A stretch of DNA of 64,000 bases from Allobosea sp. (GTDB lineage: Bacteria; Pseudomonadota; Alphaproteobacteria; Rhizobiales; Kaistiaceae), in the NCBI GenBank assembly GCA_017307955.1, contig JAFKFV010000010.1, positions 186,001 through 250,000 of the forward strand, read 5' to 3'. The notes under the pieces were generated by a model, which saw nothing but the letters and a program-made list of their open reading frames with translations, ran no database searches and had not been told where the DNA came from. Shown here piece after piece: positions 32,495-41,047 of this stretch (its first letter is position 1; each line of letters starts with the position of its first letter). The translations under genes and the position numbers were made by a program.

Positions 32495-35235
32495 CAGATC
32501 CGTCCTTCTCCCTCGCCCGCCGGCAGCGTGACCGCGCGGATCGCGCGGCTGAGCTCGACGCTCGCGGCCTGCCCCTTGGCGATGATGCCTTGCGTGTTCT
32601 CCTTCAGCGAGGCCCGCTCGCCCGCCGTCAGCTCGCGCGCGGTGACGACGATCACCGGGATGCCGCGCCAGGCCTCGCTCTCGCGGATGCGCTTCAGGAA
32701 TTCGAAGCCGTCCATTTCCGGCATGTTCAGATCGAGCAGGATCGCATCCGGCACGCCATTGGCGGAGAGCCAGTTGAGTGCCTCGCGGCCGTTGGTCGCC
32801 GTCGCCGAGGTCATGCCGAGCTTGTCGCCGACCCGCGCCATCAGTTCGCGCGTCGGGCCGTCATCCTCGACGATGAGCATGGTCTGGCCTTCCGCCACCG
32901 CCCGCTCGGGCATGTGGCGCTCCAGCGTCTGGAGGAGTTCGGCGCGGTTGAGCGGCTTGGTCAGCATCGCCGCCGCGCCGAGGGTGAAGGCGAGGCTGCG
33001 GTCGTCGGTGATCGAGACGATGACGACGGGGATCGCCGCCAGGTCGGGATCGTCCTTCAGCGCCACCAGCACCGCCCAGCCATCGACCTGCGGCATCATG
33101 ATGTCGAGCGTGATCGCGTCCGGCCGGTGCTTGCGGGCGAGTTCGAGCGCCTCGGTGCCGGAACCGGCATAGATCGGCTGGTAGCCCTCGCGCACGAGAT
33201 GCGCGCCGATGATGTGGCGGGTATGCGGGTCGTCGTCGACGACGAGCACGCGCCCGCCCTCGGCGCTGCCCGAGGGCGGCGTCGCCGCCTCGGCCACCGT
33301 GTCCTCGGCCTCGTCAGCTGCGTTCTCCTCCGCGGTCTTTTGGCCGCCATCGAGGATGACGAGATCGAAGCAGGAGCCCTCGCCTTCCTTGCTGGTGACG
33401 GTCAGGTCGCCGCCGAGGGTGCGCGCGAAGCTGCGGCTGATGGCAAGGCCGAGCCCGGTGCCGCCGAAGCGGCGGGTGGTCGAGCTGTCGGCCTGCGAGA
33501 AGGCCTGGAACAGCCGGCCGAGCTGTGCCTCGGTCATGCCGATGCCGGTGTCGCGCACCGAAATGGCGAGCTGCTTGCCGGTGCGGCGGACGCTCATCGT
33601 CACGGTGCCGTCCTGCGTGAACTTGGTCGCGTTGCTCAGGAGGTTGAGGACGATCTGCTTCAGCTTGGTGTGGTCGGTGCGGACCGAACCGATGCCCGCC
33701 TCGACATCGAGGACGAAGGCGTTGCGGTTCTTGGCGGCGAGCGGCTTCACGAGCGTCTCGACGTCGCGCGAGAGCGCGGCGATGTCGACGGGCTCGAGGA
33801 AGACCTCCATCCGCCCGGCCTCGATCTTCGAAAGATCGAGGATGTCGTTGATGATGCGCAGGAGGTGCTGGCCCGCGCCCTCGATCTTCTTGAGGTCGGC
33901 CACCGCGTCGGTCTGGCCCATGTCCTCGGCATCCTGCATCAGCAGCTGGCTGTAGCCGATGATCGCGTTGAGCGGCGTGCGGAGCTCGTGGCTCATATTG
34001 GCGAGGAACTCGGACTTCACCTGCGTCGCGTGGTCGGCCGCCTCCTTGGCGAGCTCGAGCTCGCGTTGCCGCTCGCGCATCTCGGTGACGTCGGAATAGA
34101 CGGCGACGATGCCGCCGGCGGCGGTGCGGCGCTCCTGGATCTGGATCCAGCGCCCGTCCGGGAACCGCTCGACCGTCACGGCGAGACTTGCCCGCCGGGC
34201 AAGCCGGTCGTTGATCCAGGCCGCGGCGGCTTCGTCGTCGAGACCGCGCCGCTCGGCGGCGGCGCGCATGATGTCGACGAAGGAAGCGCCCGGCTGGAGG
34301 ACGCGCGCGACCGAGCCGGTCATGGCGCGGTATTGCGAATTGGTGATCTGCAGGCGGTCGTCGGCGTCGTAGAGCGCGAATCCCTGATTGATGCTCTCGA
34401 TGGCGTCCAGCATCATCTGCCGCCGCTCGCGGGCTTCCTCGGCGAAGGCGTCGCGCTCGCGGATGCTGACGGCGAGGAGCGCGACGGCGTCCCGCATGCG
34501 GCCGAGTTCGTCGCGCGAGGGCTCGGGCAGCGCGACATCGGAATTGCCGCGCGTGATCTCGCCGATCGCCGCCACCAGCTGGCGAAGCTGCGGCAGCATC
34601 GAGGCCAGGACGACGAAGGTGAACAGCGCGCCGAGCACGACGGCGATGGCGGTGATCGCCAGCGAGACATAGGCGCCGTCGGTGAATTCCGAGAGCACCT
34701 CGACCCGCGCCGCGTCCGCCTGCGCGCGAAGCTGCGGCTCCAGGGCGACGAGCAGCGTCTCTGCCGCCTCGCCCTCGCTGCGCGCCTCGGCGAAGAGCGA
34801 ATTGCCGACGACGCGCTGGTCGTCGGTATAGGCGTCCACCGCCTTCATCGCCGTCGCGTCGAAAGTGTTGACGGCAGCGCCGATCTTCGCGGCCTCGTCG
34901 GGCAGGAAGGGCTTCAGCCGCTCGAGTTCGGCATCGAGGCGGGCCCTCGCCTCGTTGCCGCGCTGCTCGGAGAGGGTCAGCAGGCTCACCGCGAGATCGG
35001 CGCGCCAATAGAGCAGCTCATGGAAGTCCATATGCACGGCGGTGACGATCTCAGAGATCGTCGCGATGCGCCGCGCCTCGTCGAGCGTGCCGGACGCGCG
35101 CTGGACGGTCCAGAAGACATAGGCGCTGGTCGCCGCCATAGGCAGCAGAAGCACCACCGCCAGCACGATCGCGCGGGTGGTGATCGAGGTCTGGCGAAGC
35201 GCGCGGATCAGGCGGTTGAACACGGCGCGGCTCAC
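32494..35235 (-). CDS. Hybrid sensor histidine kinase with two receiver domains
   Basis: A 913-residue membrane kinase from GTG 35235, which overlaps the upstream stop as GTGA; residues read further upstream belong to the other gene's frame. Order: TM1 (~15-40, AIVLAVVLLLPMAATSAYVF), a helical periplasmic sensor (~45-185), TM2 (~190-215), HAMP, PAS (~295-400), HisKA with His416 in ANMSHELRTPLNAIIGYSQ, HATPase (DTGIGM, GGTGLGLAIS), receiver 1 (Asp711 in LDIMMPQVDGW) and receiver 2 (Asp835 in LLDLNMPEMDGFEF). A third, separate receiver follows. The upstream c-type haem protein is a plausible input partner. Confidence 0.92.
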   Translation of the reverse strand: MSRAVFNRLIRALRQTSITTRAIVLAVVLLLPMAATSAYVFWTVQRASGTLDEARRIATISEIVTAVHMDFHELLYWRADLAVSLLTLSEQRGNEARARLDAELERLKPFLPDEAAKIGAAVNTFDATAMKAVDAYTDDQRVVGNSLFAEARSEGEAAETLLVALEPQLRAQADAARVEVLSEFTDGAYVSLAITAIAVVLGALFTFVVLASMLPQLRQLVAAIGEITRGNSDVALPEPSRDELGRMRDAVALLAVSIRERDAFAEEARERRQMMLDAIESINQGFALYDADDRLQITNSQYRAMTGSVARVLQPGASFVDIMRAAAERRGLDDEAAAAWINDRLARRASLAVTVERFPDGRWIQIQERRTAAGGIVAVYSDVTEMRERQRELELAKEAADHATQVKSEFLANMSHELRTPLNAIIGYSQLLMQDAEDMGQTDAVADLKKIEGAGQHLLRIINDILDLSKIEAGRMEVFLEPVDIAALSRDVETLVKPLAAKNRNAFVLDVEAGIGSVRTDHTKLKQIVLNLLSNATKFTQDGTVTMSVRRTGKQLAISVRDTGIGMTEAQLGRLFQAFSQADSSTTRRFGGTGLGLAISRSFARTLGGDLTVTSKEGEGSCFDLVILDGGQKTAEENAADEAEDTVAEAATPPSGSAEGGRVLVVDDDPHTRHIIGAHLVREGYQPIYAGSGTEALELARKHRPDAITLDIMMPQVDGWAVLVALKDDPDLAAIPVVIVSITDDRSLAFTLGAAAMLTKPLNRAELLQTLERHMPERAVAEGQTMLIVEDDGPTRELMARVGDKLGMTSATATNGREALNWLSANGVPDAILLDLNMPEMDGFEFLKRIRESEAWRGIPVIVVTARELTAGERASLKENTQGIIAKGQAASVELSRAIRAVTLPAGEGEGRI

Positions 35236-36062
35236 GGTTCGGCGAGGGTGATGCTGATGACGCTGGAAAGGTCGCCCTCGGCCGCCCCTTCGCGCGGATA
35301 GCCAGTGATGTCTATCGAGCCCTTGGGGCTGCCATGGCAGGAGAGGCAGGAGGCGGCGTAGTATTCGGGAACGGCCATGCGGAAGGCCTTGCCGCCGCCA
35401 TCCCCGGCGACGACCTCCGCGAAGGGCGCGCCGCGGGCCCAGGCGGGATCGCGGAACTTGCCGGCGATCACCTGCTTCTCCCAATCGTCCGGCCGTGCCT
35501 TGCGGTTGCGCACCAGCTCGGGCGGCGCGGTCACCTTGATATGCGCGTCGCCCTTCACCCGTTCGGCGAAGGATTCGTTGACGAGGCGGGCGAAGGTGGC
35601 GGGGATGAAGCCCTTGAAGGCGACGCCCTCCTTGTTGATCTCGTCCTGCGCGTTGTCCATCACGTCGCGGATGGCATCCATCTGGGCGCGGATCAGCCGG
35701 CCCTGGCGCGAGTCGGGAGGATAGCTCTCCGGGTCCTCGCCGGTCTTCGCCTTGTAGTTGGCCGTCGCCTCGGCGATCACGACATCGGCGCCAAGATGCT
35801 TGTCGCCGAGCGCGGGATCGTTGATCTCGGCCTGATGCTTGGAAATGACGGCGCGCGCCGATTGCAGCATCGCCGAAAGGCGGCTGGCGATGGCTTCCGG
35901 CGACCCGGGCGCCGCAGCGCCCGCGGCCGCTGCTGCCGTCTCGGATGCCGTGCCCTTGCCGGCGATCATCGCCGCACCGGCCGTCATCGCCAGCACCAGC
36001 GCGACGCCCATGACGAGGGGCCGCACCCGGCGACGGCCCCGCCGCGCCCCACCATGAATCAT
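35232..36062 (-). CDS. Membrane-anchored c-type haem protein (DUF3365/Tll0287-like)
   Basis: About 276 residues from ATG 36062 (GTG 36068 is also possible). A basic N-terminus and hydrophobic anchor (PLVMGVALVLAMTAGAAMIA) are followed by a periplasmic domain. The domain includes SRQGRLIRAQMDAIRDVMDN, FKGFIPATFARLVNESFAER and RNRKARPDDWEKQVI. A haem attachment site CLSCH (Cys239, Cys242, His243) lies in AASCLSCHGSPKGSIDITGY. This matches the DUF3365 family of haem sensor domains, often fused to kinases. Here the domain is a separate gene overlapping the kinase by 4 bases (GTGA). It may sense redox state, NO or O2; that is inference. Confidence 0.82.
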   Translation of the reverse strand: MIHGGARRGRRRVRPLVMGVALVLAMTAGAAMIAGKGTASETAAAAAGAAAPGSPEAIASRLSAMLQSARAVISKHQAEINDPALGDKHLGADVVIAEATANYKAKTGEDPESYPPDSRQGRLIRAQMDAIRDVMDNAQDEINKEGVAFKGFIPATFARLVNESFAERVKGDAHIKVTAPPELVRNRKARPDDWEKQVIAGKFRDPAWARGAPFAEVVAGDGGGKAFRMAVPEYYAASCLSCHGSPKGSIDITGYPREGAAEGDLSSVISITLAEP

Positions 36063-36068
36063 GCTCAC

Positions 36069-36335
36069 GAGACCTCGCCTCCCCGTCCTCTCCGCCGGCC
36101 CGGATGCGCCGGAACCGCCCGGTCGCTCCCTGCGATGCCCGGCGGGCGTTGCTGTCGGCAGCTTTCGCAAAGCGCGGCCCGAACGCAACGATTCCCCAGT
36201 CTTCGCAGGGGGATCGACCTGAGTCCAGACGCCTCCTGGGCCAGCGGGAGCGTCACTATTTACATATAATAGTACTAATGGTATCGACTCTCATGCCGCG
36301 CGGGAGGAAAACGCCGCGGCCAAGGGAGGAACATC
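36069..36335. promoter_or_regulatory. Divergent promoter region, haem/kinase operon and ytf operon
   Basis: A non-coding region between the two operons. On the plus strand TATAAT (36265-36270) is a perfect -10, but the expected -35 position is poor, suggesting activator dependence or an unusual sigma factor. TAGTACTA (36270-36277), an 8-bp palindrome inside the looser ATxAGTACTxAT-like 36268-36279, overlaps the -10 and could bind the FadR-type GntR encoded at 41048. Confidence 0.5.
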
Positions 36336-37301
36336 GTGAGCATCCTGAAGAAACTCGCCCTCGCGGCGGGCCTCGCTACCGCTTTGTCTTCGGCCGCCAT
36401 GGCCGCTGACGGCATGACGGTCGGCTTCTCGCAGATCGGCTCCGAGTCTGGCTGGCGCGCGGCCGAGACCTCGGTGACGAAGAGCCAGGCCGAGAGCCGC
36501 GGCATCAACCTGAAATTCGCCGACGCGCAGCAGAAGCAGGAAAACCAGATCAAGGCGATCCGCGGCTTCATCGCGCAGGGCGTCGACGCCATTCTCGTCG
36601 CGCCGGTCGTCGCCACCGGCTGGGAAGACGTGCTCAACGAGGCCAAGGAAGCCAATATCCCGGTCGTGCTGCTCGATCGCGGCATCGACGGCCCCGAGGA
36701 CCTCTACCTGACCTCCGTCGCCTCGGACCAGGTCAAGGAAGGCCGCGTCGCCGGCCAGTGGCTGGTCGATACCGTCAAGGACAAGGACTGCAAGGTCGTC
36801 GAGCTGCAGGGCACCGTCGGCTCGACCCCGGCCATCAACCGCAAGAAGGGTTTCGAGGAAGCGATCGCCGGCTCGAAGAACATCACCATCATCCGCAGCC
36901 AGACGGGCGACTTCACCCGCTCGAAGGGCAAGGAAGTGATGGAAGGCTTCCTCAAGGCCGAGAACGGCGGCAAGGGCATCTGTGCGCTCTATGCCCATAA
37001 TGACGACATGGCGGTCGGCGCTATCCAGGCGATCAAGGACGCCGGCCTGAAGCCGGGCAGCGACATTCTCGTCGTCTCGATCGACGGCGTGCCGGACATC
37101 TTCACGGCGATCGCCGCCGGCGAAGCCAACGCCACCGTCGAGCTGACGCCGAACATGGCCGGCCCGGCCTTCGACGCGCTCGCCGCCTACAAGAAGGACG
37201 GCACCGTTCCGCCGAAGTTCATCATCACCGAGTCGAAGCTCTACACCGCCGCCGACGACCCGAAGGGGGAGTATGAACGGCGCAAGGGTCTGGGTTACTA
37301 A
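36336..37301 (+). CDS. ytfQ: Galactofuranose-type sugar ABC transporter binding protein
   Basis: A 321-residue periplasmic protein from GTG 36336, preceded by AGGGAGG. The signal peptide MSILKKLALAAGLATALSSA ends before AMAADGMTVGFSQIG. Long stretches match E. coli YtfQ as I know it: GFSQIGSESGWRAAETSVTK, QQKQENQIKAIRGFIAQGVD, SQTGDFTRSKGKEVMEGFLK, CALYAHNDDMAVGAIQAIKD, VELTPNMAGPAFDALAAYKK. YtfQ binds galactofuranose with high selectivity. First gene of ytfQ-ytfR-ytfT-yjfF, in E. coli order. Confidence 0.93.
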   Translation: MSILKKLALAAGLATALSSAAMAADGMTVGFSQIGSESGWRAAETSVTKSQAESRGINLKFADAQQKQENQIKAIRGFIAQGVDAILVAPVVATGWEDVLNEAKEANIPVVLLDRGIDGPEDLYLTSVASDQVKEGRVAGQWLVDTVKDKDCKVVELQGTVGSTPAINRKKGFEEAIAGSKNITIIRSQTGDFTRSKGKEVMEGFLKAENGGKGICALYAHNDDMAVGAIQAIKDAGLKPGSDILVVSIDGVPDIFTAIAAGEANATVELTPNMAGPAFDALAAYKKDGTVPPKFIITESKLYTAADDPKGEYERRKGLGY

Positions 37302-37317
37302 TCAGTCCCAACATGCG

Positions 37318-37349
37318 CGCGGCCCTGCTCCTTCGGGGGCTGGGCCGCG
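37318..37349 (+). other. Intercistronic stem-loop between ytfQ and ytfR
   Basis: An 8-bp outer stem (37318-37325 with 37342-37349) plus an inner GC-rich stem around loop TTCG. It lies 16 bases after the ytfQ stop, without a T-tract. It is probably a stabilising or attenuating structure that keeps binding-protein mRNA in excess. Confidence 0.6.
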
Positions 37350-37383
37350 ACGCCATAAGGCCCGCTCGACCCGGGGGAGCGAC

Positions 37384-38955
37384 GTGCAGGACACCGTCAA
37401 TCGCGAGCAAGACGCCGCCGACCGCGCCACCGGCTATCGCATGGAAGCGCGCCAGGTCTCGAAGATCTTCGGCACGCACAAGGCGCTGGACGGCGTCGAT
37501 TTCGGCCTTCTGCCGGGCGAGGTGCATGCGCTGCTCGGCGAGAACGGCGCCGGCAAGTCGACCCTCATCAAGATCCTCACCGGCGCCTATCAGCCGGATG
37601 GCGGCGCCATCTTCGTCGATGGCGAGGAAGTGCACCTGACGAGCCCGCTGCAGGCGCAGACCTACGGCATCGGCACCGTCTACCAGGAAGTGAACCTCTT
37701 GCCGAACCGTTCGGTGGCGGAGAACCTCTTCCTCGGCCACCAGCCGACCCGCTTCGGCCTCGTCGATCGCCGGCGGATGGACCGCGAGGCGCGGGTGCTC
37801 CTGAAGCGCTACGGCCTCGACATCGACCCGTCGAGCGAACTCGGCGCGCATTCGGTCGCGGTGCAGCAGATCGTCGCCATCGCCCGCGCGGTGCAGCTCT
37901 CCGGCAAGGTGCTCATCCTCGATGAGCCGACCGCGAGCCTCGACCGCGACGAGGTGCAGCGCCTGTTCGAGGTCATCGCCAGCCTGAAGCGCGACGGGCT
38001 CGCCATCGTCTTCATCACCCATTTCCTCGACCAGGTCTTCGCGCTCGCAGACCGCGTCACCATCCTGCGCAACGGCCGCCTCGTCGACACGCGCCGGCTG
38101 ACCGAGCTTTCCCGCACCGATCTCGTGCGCAAGATGCTCGGCAAGGACATAGCCTTCTCGGGCTCGACCAGCCTCGAGGCGGAACGGCCGCCGACCGAGC
38201 TGCTGCTCGATTTCAAGGGCTATGGCCGCAAGCGCAGCGTCCGACCGTTCTCGCTCGCCATCCACAAGGGCGAGGTCATCGGCGTTGCTGGCCTGCTCGG
38301 CTCGGGCCGCACGGAAATGGCGCGCATGATGTTCGGCATCGATCCCGCCGACGAAGGCAGCGTAACGCTTTCCGGCAAGCCGATCACCGTGAAGAGCGCC
38401 ACCGAGGCCATCGGCCACGGCTTCGGCTTCTGCCCTGAGGATCGCAAGGCGGACGGCATTCTCGGCGACCTTTCGGTGCGCGAGAACATCGTCATCGCCC
38501 TGCAGGGCAAGCTCGGCTGGTTCCGCGCGCTGAACCGCGACGAGCAGCTCGACCTCGCCGGGCAGTTCGGCGAGGCGATGGATATCCGCGCCGCTTCGCT
38601 CGACATGCCGGTCAAGCTGCTCTCCGGCGGCAACCAGCAGAAGGTGATCCTCGCCCGCTGGCTCGCCACCGACCCCGCCTTCCTCATCCTCGACGAGCCG
38701 ACGCGCGGCATCGATGTCGGCGCGCATGCCGAGATCGTGCGCACCATCAACCGGCTGCGCGACGACGGCATGGCGCTCGTCGTCATCTCGTCCGAGATCG
38801 ACGAGGTGGTGGCCTATTCCTCCCGCGTCGTCGTGATGCGCGACCGCGAGATGGTGGCGGAGCTGAAGGGCGAGGACATCAACCCCGCCGTCATCGTCCA
38901 GGCGATCGCCACGCATGGCGAGAACTCCGAATTCGAGGCCGAGGTGACGGCATGA
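37384..38955 (+). CDS. ytfR: Sugar ABC transporter ATPase with two ATP-binding domains (YtfR-like)
   Basis: A 523-residue double ATPase from GTG 37384, just after GGGGGAG; ATG 37441 is an internal alternative. Domain 1 has Walker A GENGAGKSTL, signature GAHSVAVQQIVAIARAVQL and Walker B VLILDEPTASLD. Domain 2 has GLLGSGRTEMARMMFG in the degenerate Walker A position, FCPEDRKADGI, signature LLSGGNQQKVILARWLA and Walker B LILDEPTRGIDVGAH. This RbsA/MglA/YtfR layout is normal. It overlaps ytfT by 4 bases. It energises uptake of galactofuranose or a similar sugar. Confidence 0.92.
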   Translation: MQDTVNREQDAADRATGYRMEARQVSKIFGTHKALDGVDFGLLPGEVHALLGENGAGKSTLIKILTGAYQPDGGAIFVDGEEVHLTSPLQAQTYGIGTVYQEVNLLPNRSVAENLFLGHQPTRFGLVDRRRMDREARVLLKRYGLDIDPSSELGAHSVAVQQIVAIARAVQLSGKVLILDEPTASLDRDEVQRLFEVIASLKRDGLAIVFITHFLDQVFALADRVTILRNGRLVDTRRLTELSRTDLVRKMLGKDIAFSGSTSLEAERPPTELLLDFKGYGRKRSVRPFSLAIHKGEVIGVAGLLGSGRTEMARMMFGIDPADEGSVTLSGKPITVKSATEAIGHGFGFCPEDRKADGILGDLSVRENIVIALQGKLGWFRALNRDEQLDLAGQFGEAMDIRAASLDMPVKLLSGGNQQKVILARWLATDPAFLILDEPTRGIDVGAHAEIVRTINRLRDDGMALVVISSEIDEVVAYSSRVVVMRDREMVAELKGEDINPAVIVQAIATHGENSEFEAEVTA

Positions 38956-39950
38956 TGCGCATTCCGCTCGCGCGGCTCGTCAACACGCAGACCATCGCCC
39001 TTGTCGGCGTGCTGCTGCTCAACTGGATCCTCTTTCCCGGCTTCTTCAAGATCGAGTGGCAGGATGGCCGGCTGTTCGGCAGCCTCATCGACGTGCTCAA
39101 CCGCGGCGCGCCGGTCGCCATCCTCGCCATCGGCATGACCGCCGTGATCGCGACCAAGGGCGTCGATCTCTCGGTCGGCGCGGTGATGGCGATGGCCGGC
39201 GCCGTGGCCGCGACGCTGGTCGTCGGCGGCTATCCGGGCTGGGTCGCCGTCGCCGGCGCCCTCACCGTCGGCCTTCTCTGCGGTCTCTGGAACGGAGCGC
39301 TGGTCGCCCTCCTCGACATCCAGCCGATCATCGCGACGCTCGTCCTCATGGTCGCCGGCCGCGGCATCGCGCAGCTGATCACCGAGGGCTCGATCGTCAC
39401 CTTCTCCGATCCGACGCTGGTCTTCATCGGCACCGGCTCGTTCCTGGGGCTGCCGATGCCGGTGGTGATCGCGCTCGCCCTGATGATCCTCGTCACGCTG
39501 GCGGTGCGGAAGACGGCGATCGGCCTCTTCATCGAGGCGGTCGGCGTCAACCGCTCGGCGGCGACGCTCGCCGGCATCCGCTCGCGGCTGCTGCTCATCG
39601 CCGTCTATGCCGTCAGCGGCCTCTGCGCCGCGATCGCCGGCATCATCGTCGCCGGCGATATCCGCGGCGCCGACGCCAACAATGCCGGCCTCTGGCTGGA
39701 GCTCGACGCGATCCTCGCGGCGGTGATCGGCGGCACCTCGCTGCTCGGCGGCCGGTTCTCGATCGTCATGTCGGTGGTGGGCGCCCTCATCATCCAGGCG
39801 ATGAACACCGGCATCCTCGTTTCGGGCTATCCGCCCGAGTTCAACCTCGTCGTGAAGGCGGGGATGATCACGCTGATCCTGATGATCCAGTCGCCATTCG
39901 CCGGCCGCCTGCTGACCTGGTTCGGCCGCAACCGCCGCAAGGGGGCATGA
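38952..39950 (+). CDS. ytfT: Sugar ABC transporter permease (YtfT-like)
   Basis: A 332-residue inner-membrane permease of the BPD_transp_2 class. LNRGAPVAILAIGMTAVIAT, TKGVDLSVGAVMAMAGAVAA and IIATLVLMVAGRGIAQLITE are characteristic, and NNAGLWLELDAILAAVIGGT SLLGGR-type residues close the core. ATG 38952 overlaps the ytfR stop (ATGA); its own stop overlaps the yjfF start. It heterodimerises with YjfF. Confidence 0.92.
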   Translation: MMRIPLARLVNTQTIALVGVLLLNWILFPGFFKIEWQDGRLFGSLIDVLNRGAPVAILAIGMTAVIATKGVDLSVGAVMAMAGAVAATLVVGGYPGWVAVAGALTVGLLCGLWNGALVALLDIQPIIATLVLMVAGRGIAQLITEGSIVTFSDPTLVFIGTGSFLGLPMPVVIALALMILVTLAVRKTAIGLFIEAVGVNRSAATLAGIRSRLLLIAVYAVSGLCAAIAGIIVAGDIRGADANNAGLWLELDAILAAVIGGTSLLGGRFSIVMSVVGALIIQAMNTGILVSGYPPEFNLVVKAGMITLILMIQSPFAGRLLTWFGRNRRKGA

Positions 39951-40927
39951 TGAACCGCAGCCTCCGCCCCCTGCTCGCGACGGTGGTCATCTTCCTGATC
40001 GCCTATGCCGCTGCCGTCTTCCAGTTCCCGGGCCTGCTCTCGACGCGCGTCCTCGGCAATTTCCTGACCGACAACGCCTTTCTCGGCATCGCCGCCGTCG
40101 GCATGACCTTCGTCATCATCTCGGGCGGCATCGATCTTTCCGTCGGCGCGGTGATCGGCTTCACGGGCGTGCTCGTCGCGGTGCTGATCACCTGGCTCGG
40201 CTGGCACCCCCTCGCCGCCTTCGCGGCCGCCTTCGTCGTCGCCGCGGCCTTCGGCGCCGCCATGGGGCTCGTGATCCACTATCTCGAGGTGCCGCCCTTC
40301 ATCGTCACGCTGGCGGGCATGTTCCTCGCCCGCGGCGGCGCGTCGGTGATCACGCAGGATTCGGTGCCGATCGACCATCCCTTCTATTCCGCCATCTCGT
40401 CGCTCTACTGGCGGCTTCCGGGCGGCGGACGGCTCAGCTTTGTCGGGCTCCTGATGGTGGCGGTGTTCGTCGTCGGGGCCATCGTCGCGCACCGGACGAA
40501 GTTCGGCTCCTATGTCTATGCGCTTGGCGGCAACGCCACCTCGGCCTCGCTGATGGGCGTCCCGGTCGCGCGCACGACGGTGCAGATCTATACGCTGTCG
40601 AGCGTGCTCGCCTGCCTCGCGGGAATCGTCTTCTCGCTCTATACGTCTGCGGGCTATCCGCTGGCGGCGGTCGGCGTCGAGCTCGACGCGATCGGGGCGG
40701 TGGTGATCGGGGGAACCTTGCTCACGGGTGGTTACGGCTTCGTCTTCGGGACCTTTGTCGGCGTGATGCTGCTCGGCCTCGTCCAGACCTACATCATCTT
40801 CGACGGCACGCTGTCGAGCTGGTGGACGAAGATCGTGATCGGCTTCCTCCTGTTCCTGTTCATCGTCCTGCAGAGGCTGGTCTTTGCGGCGTCGGCCCGC
40901 GGCGACAGGGTGGCGGAGAAGGCCTGA
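39947..40927 (+). CDS. yjfF: Sugar ABC transporter permease (YjfF-like)
   Basis: A 326-residue permease from ATG 39947, overlapping the ytfT stop by 4 bases. FLGIAAVGMTFVIISGGIDL, DLSVGAVIGFTGVLVAVLIT and VPPFIVTLAGMFLARGGASV match the family, as does AVGVELDAIGAVVIGGTLLT. The frame is open far upstream in the same direction, but that part is a shadow of ytfT. It is the last transport gene of the operon. Confidence 0.92.
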   Translation: MMNRSLRPLLATVVIFLIAYAAAVFQFPGLLSTRVLGNFLTDNAFLGIAAVGMTFVIISGGIDLSVGAVIGFTGVLVAVLITWLGWHPLAAFAAAFVVAAAFGAAMGLVIHYLEVPPFIVTLAGMFLARGGASVITQDSVPIDHPFYSAISSLYWRLPGGGRLSFVGLLMVAVFVVGAIVAHRTKFGSYVYALGGNATSASLMGVPVARTTVQIYTLSSVLACLAGIVFSLYTSAGYPLAAVGVELDAIGAVVIGGTLLTGGYGFVFGTFVGVMLLGLVQTYIIFDGTLSSWWTKIVIGFLLFLFIVLQRLVFAASARGDRVAEKA

Positions 40928-40972
40928 GGTCCGTCCCATGACGTCCTGTCCAGCGGGAACGAAGCGCGCCAC

Positions 40973-40992
40973 GGCCGGGCCCCTGCCCGGCC
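40973..40992 (+). terminator. Possible terminator of the ytf operon
   Basis: GGCCGGGC / GCCCGGCC (8-bp perfect stem, loop CCCT), then TCGGCCTTTC. The T-tract is short, so termination may be partial before the GntR gene. Confidence 0.4.
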
Positions 40993-41047
40993 TCGGCCTT
41001 TCATGCGCCACGCCGCCCGCATGCCGGTCCGAAAGCGCCAGTCCTGA

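Noticed and set aside
32590..35301. 903-residue plus-strand open frame
   Set aside because: Antisense to the hybrid histidine kinase, which has every expected motif. The frame has low-complexity R/D/E/H composition and no ribosome site.
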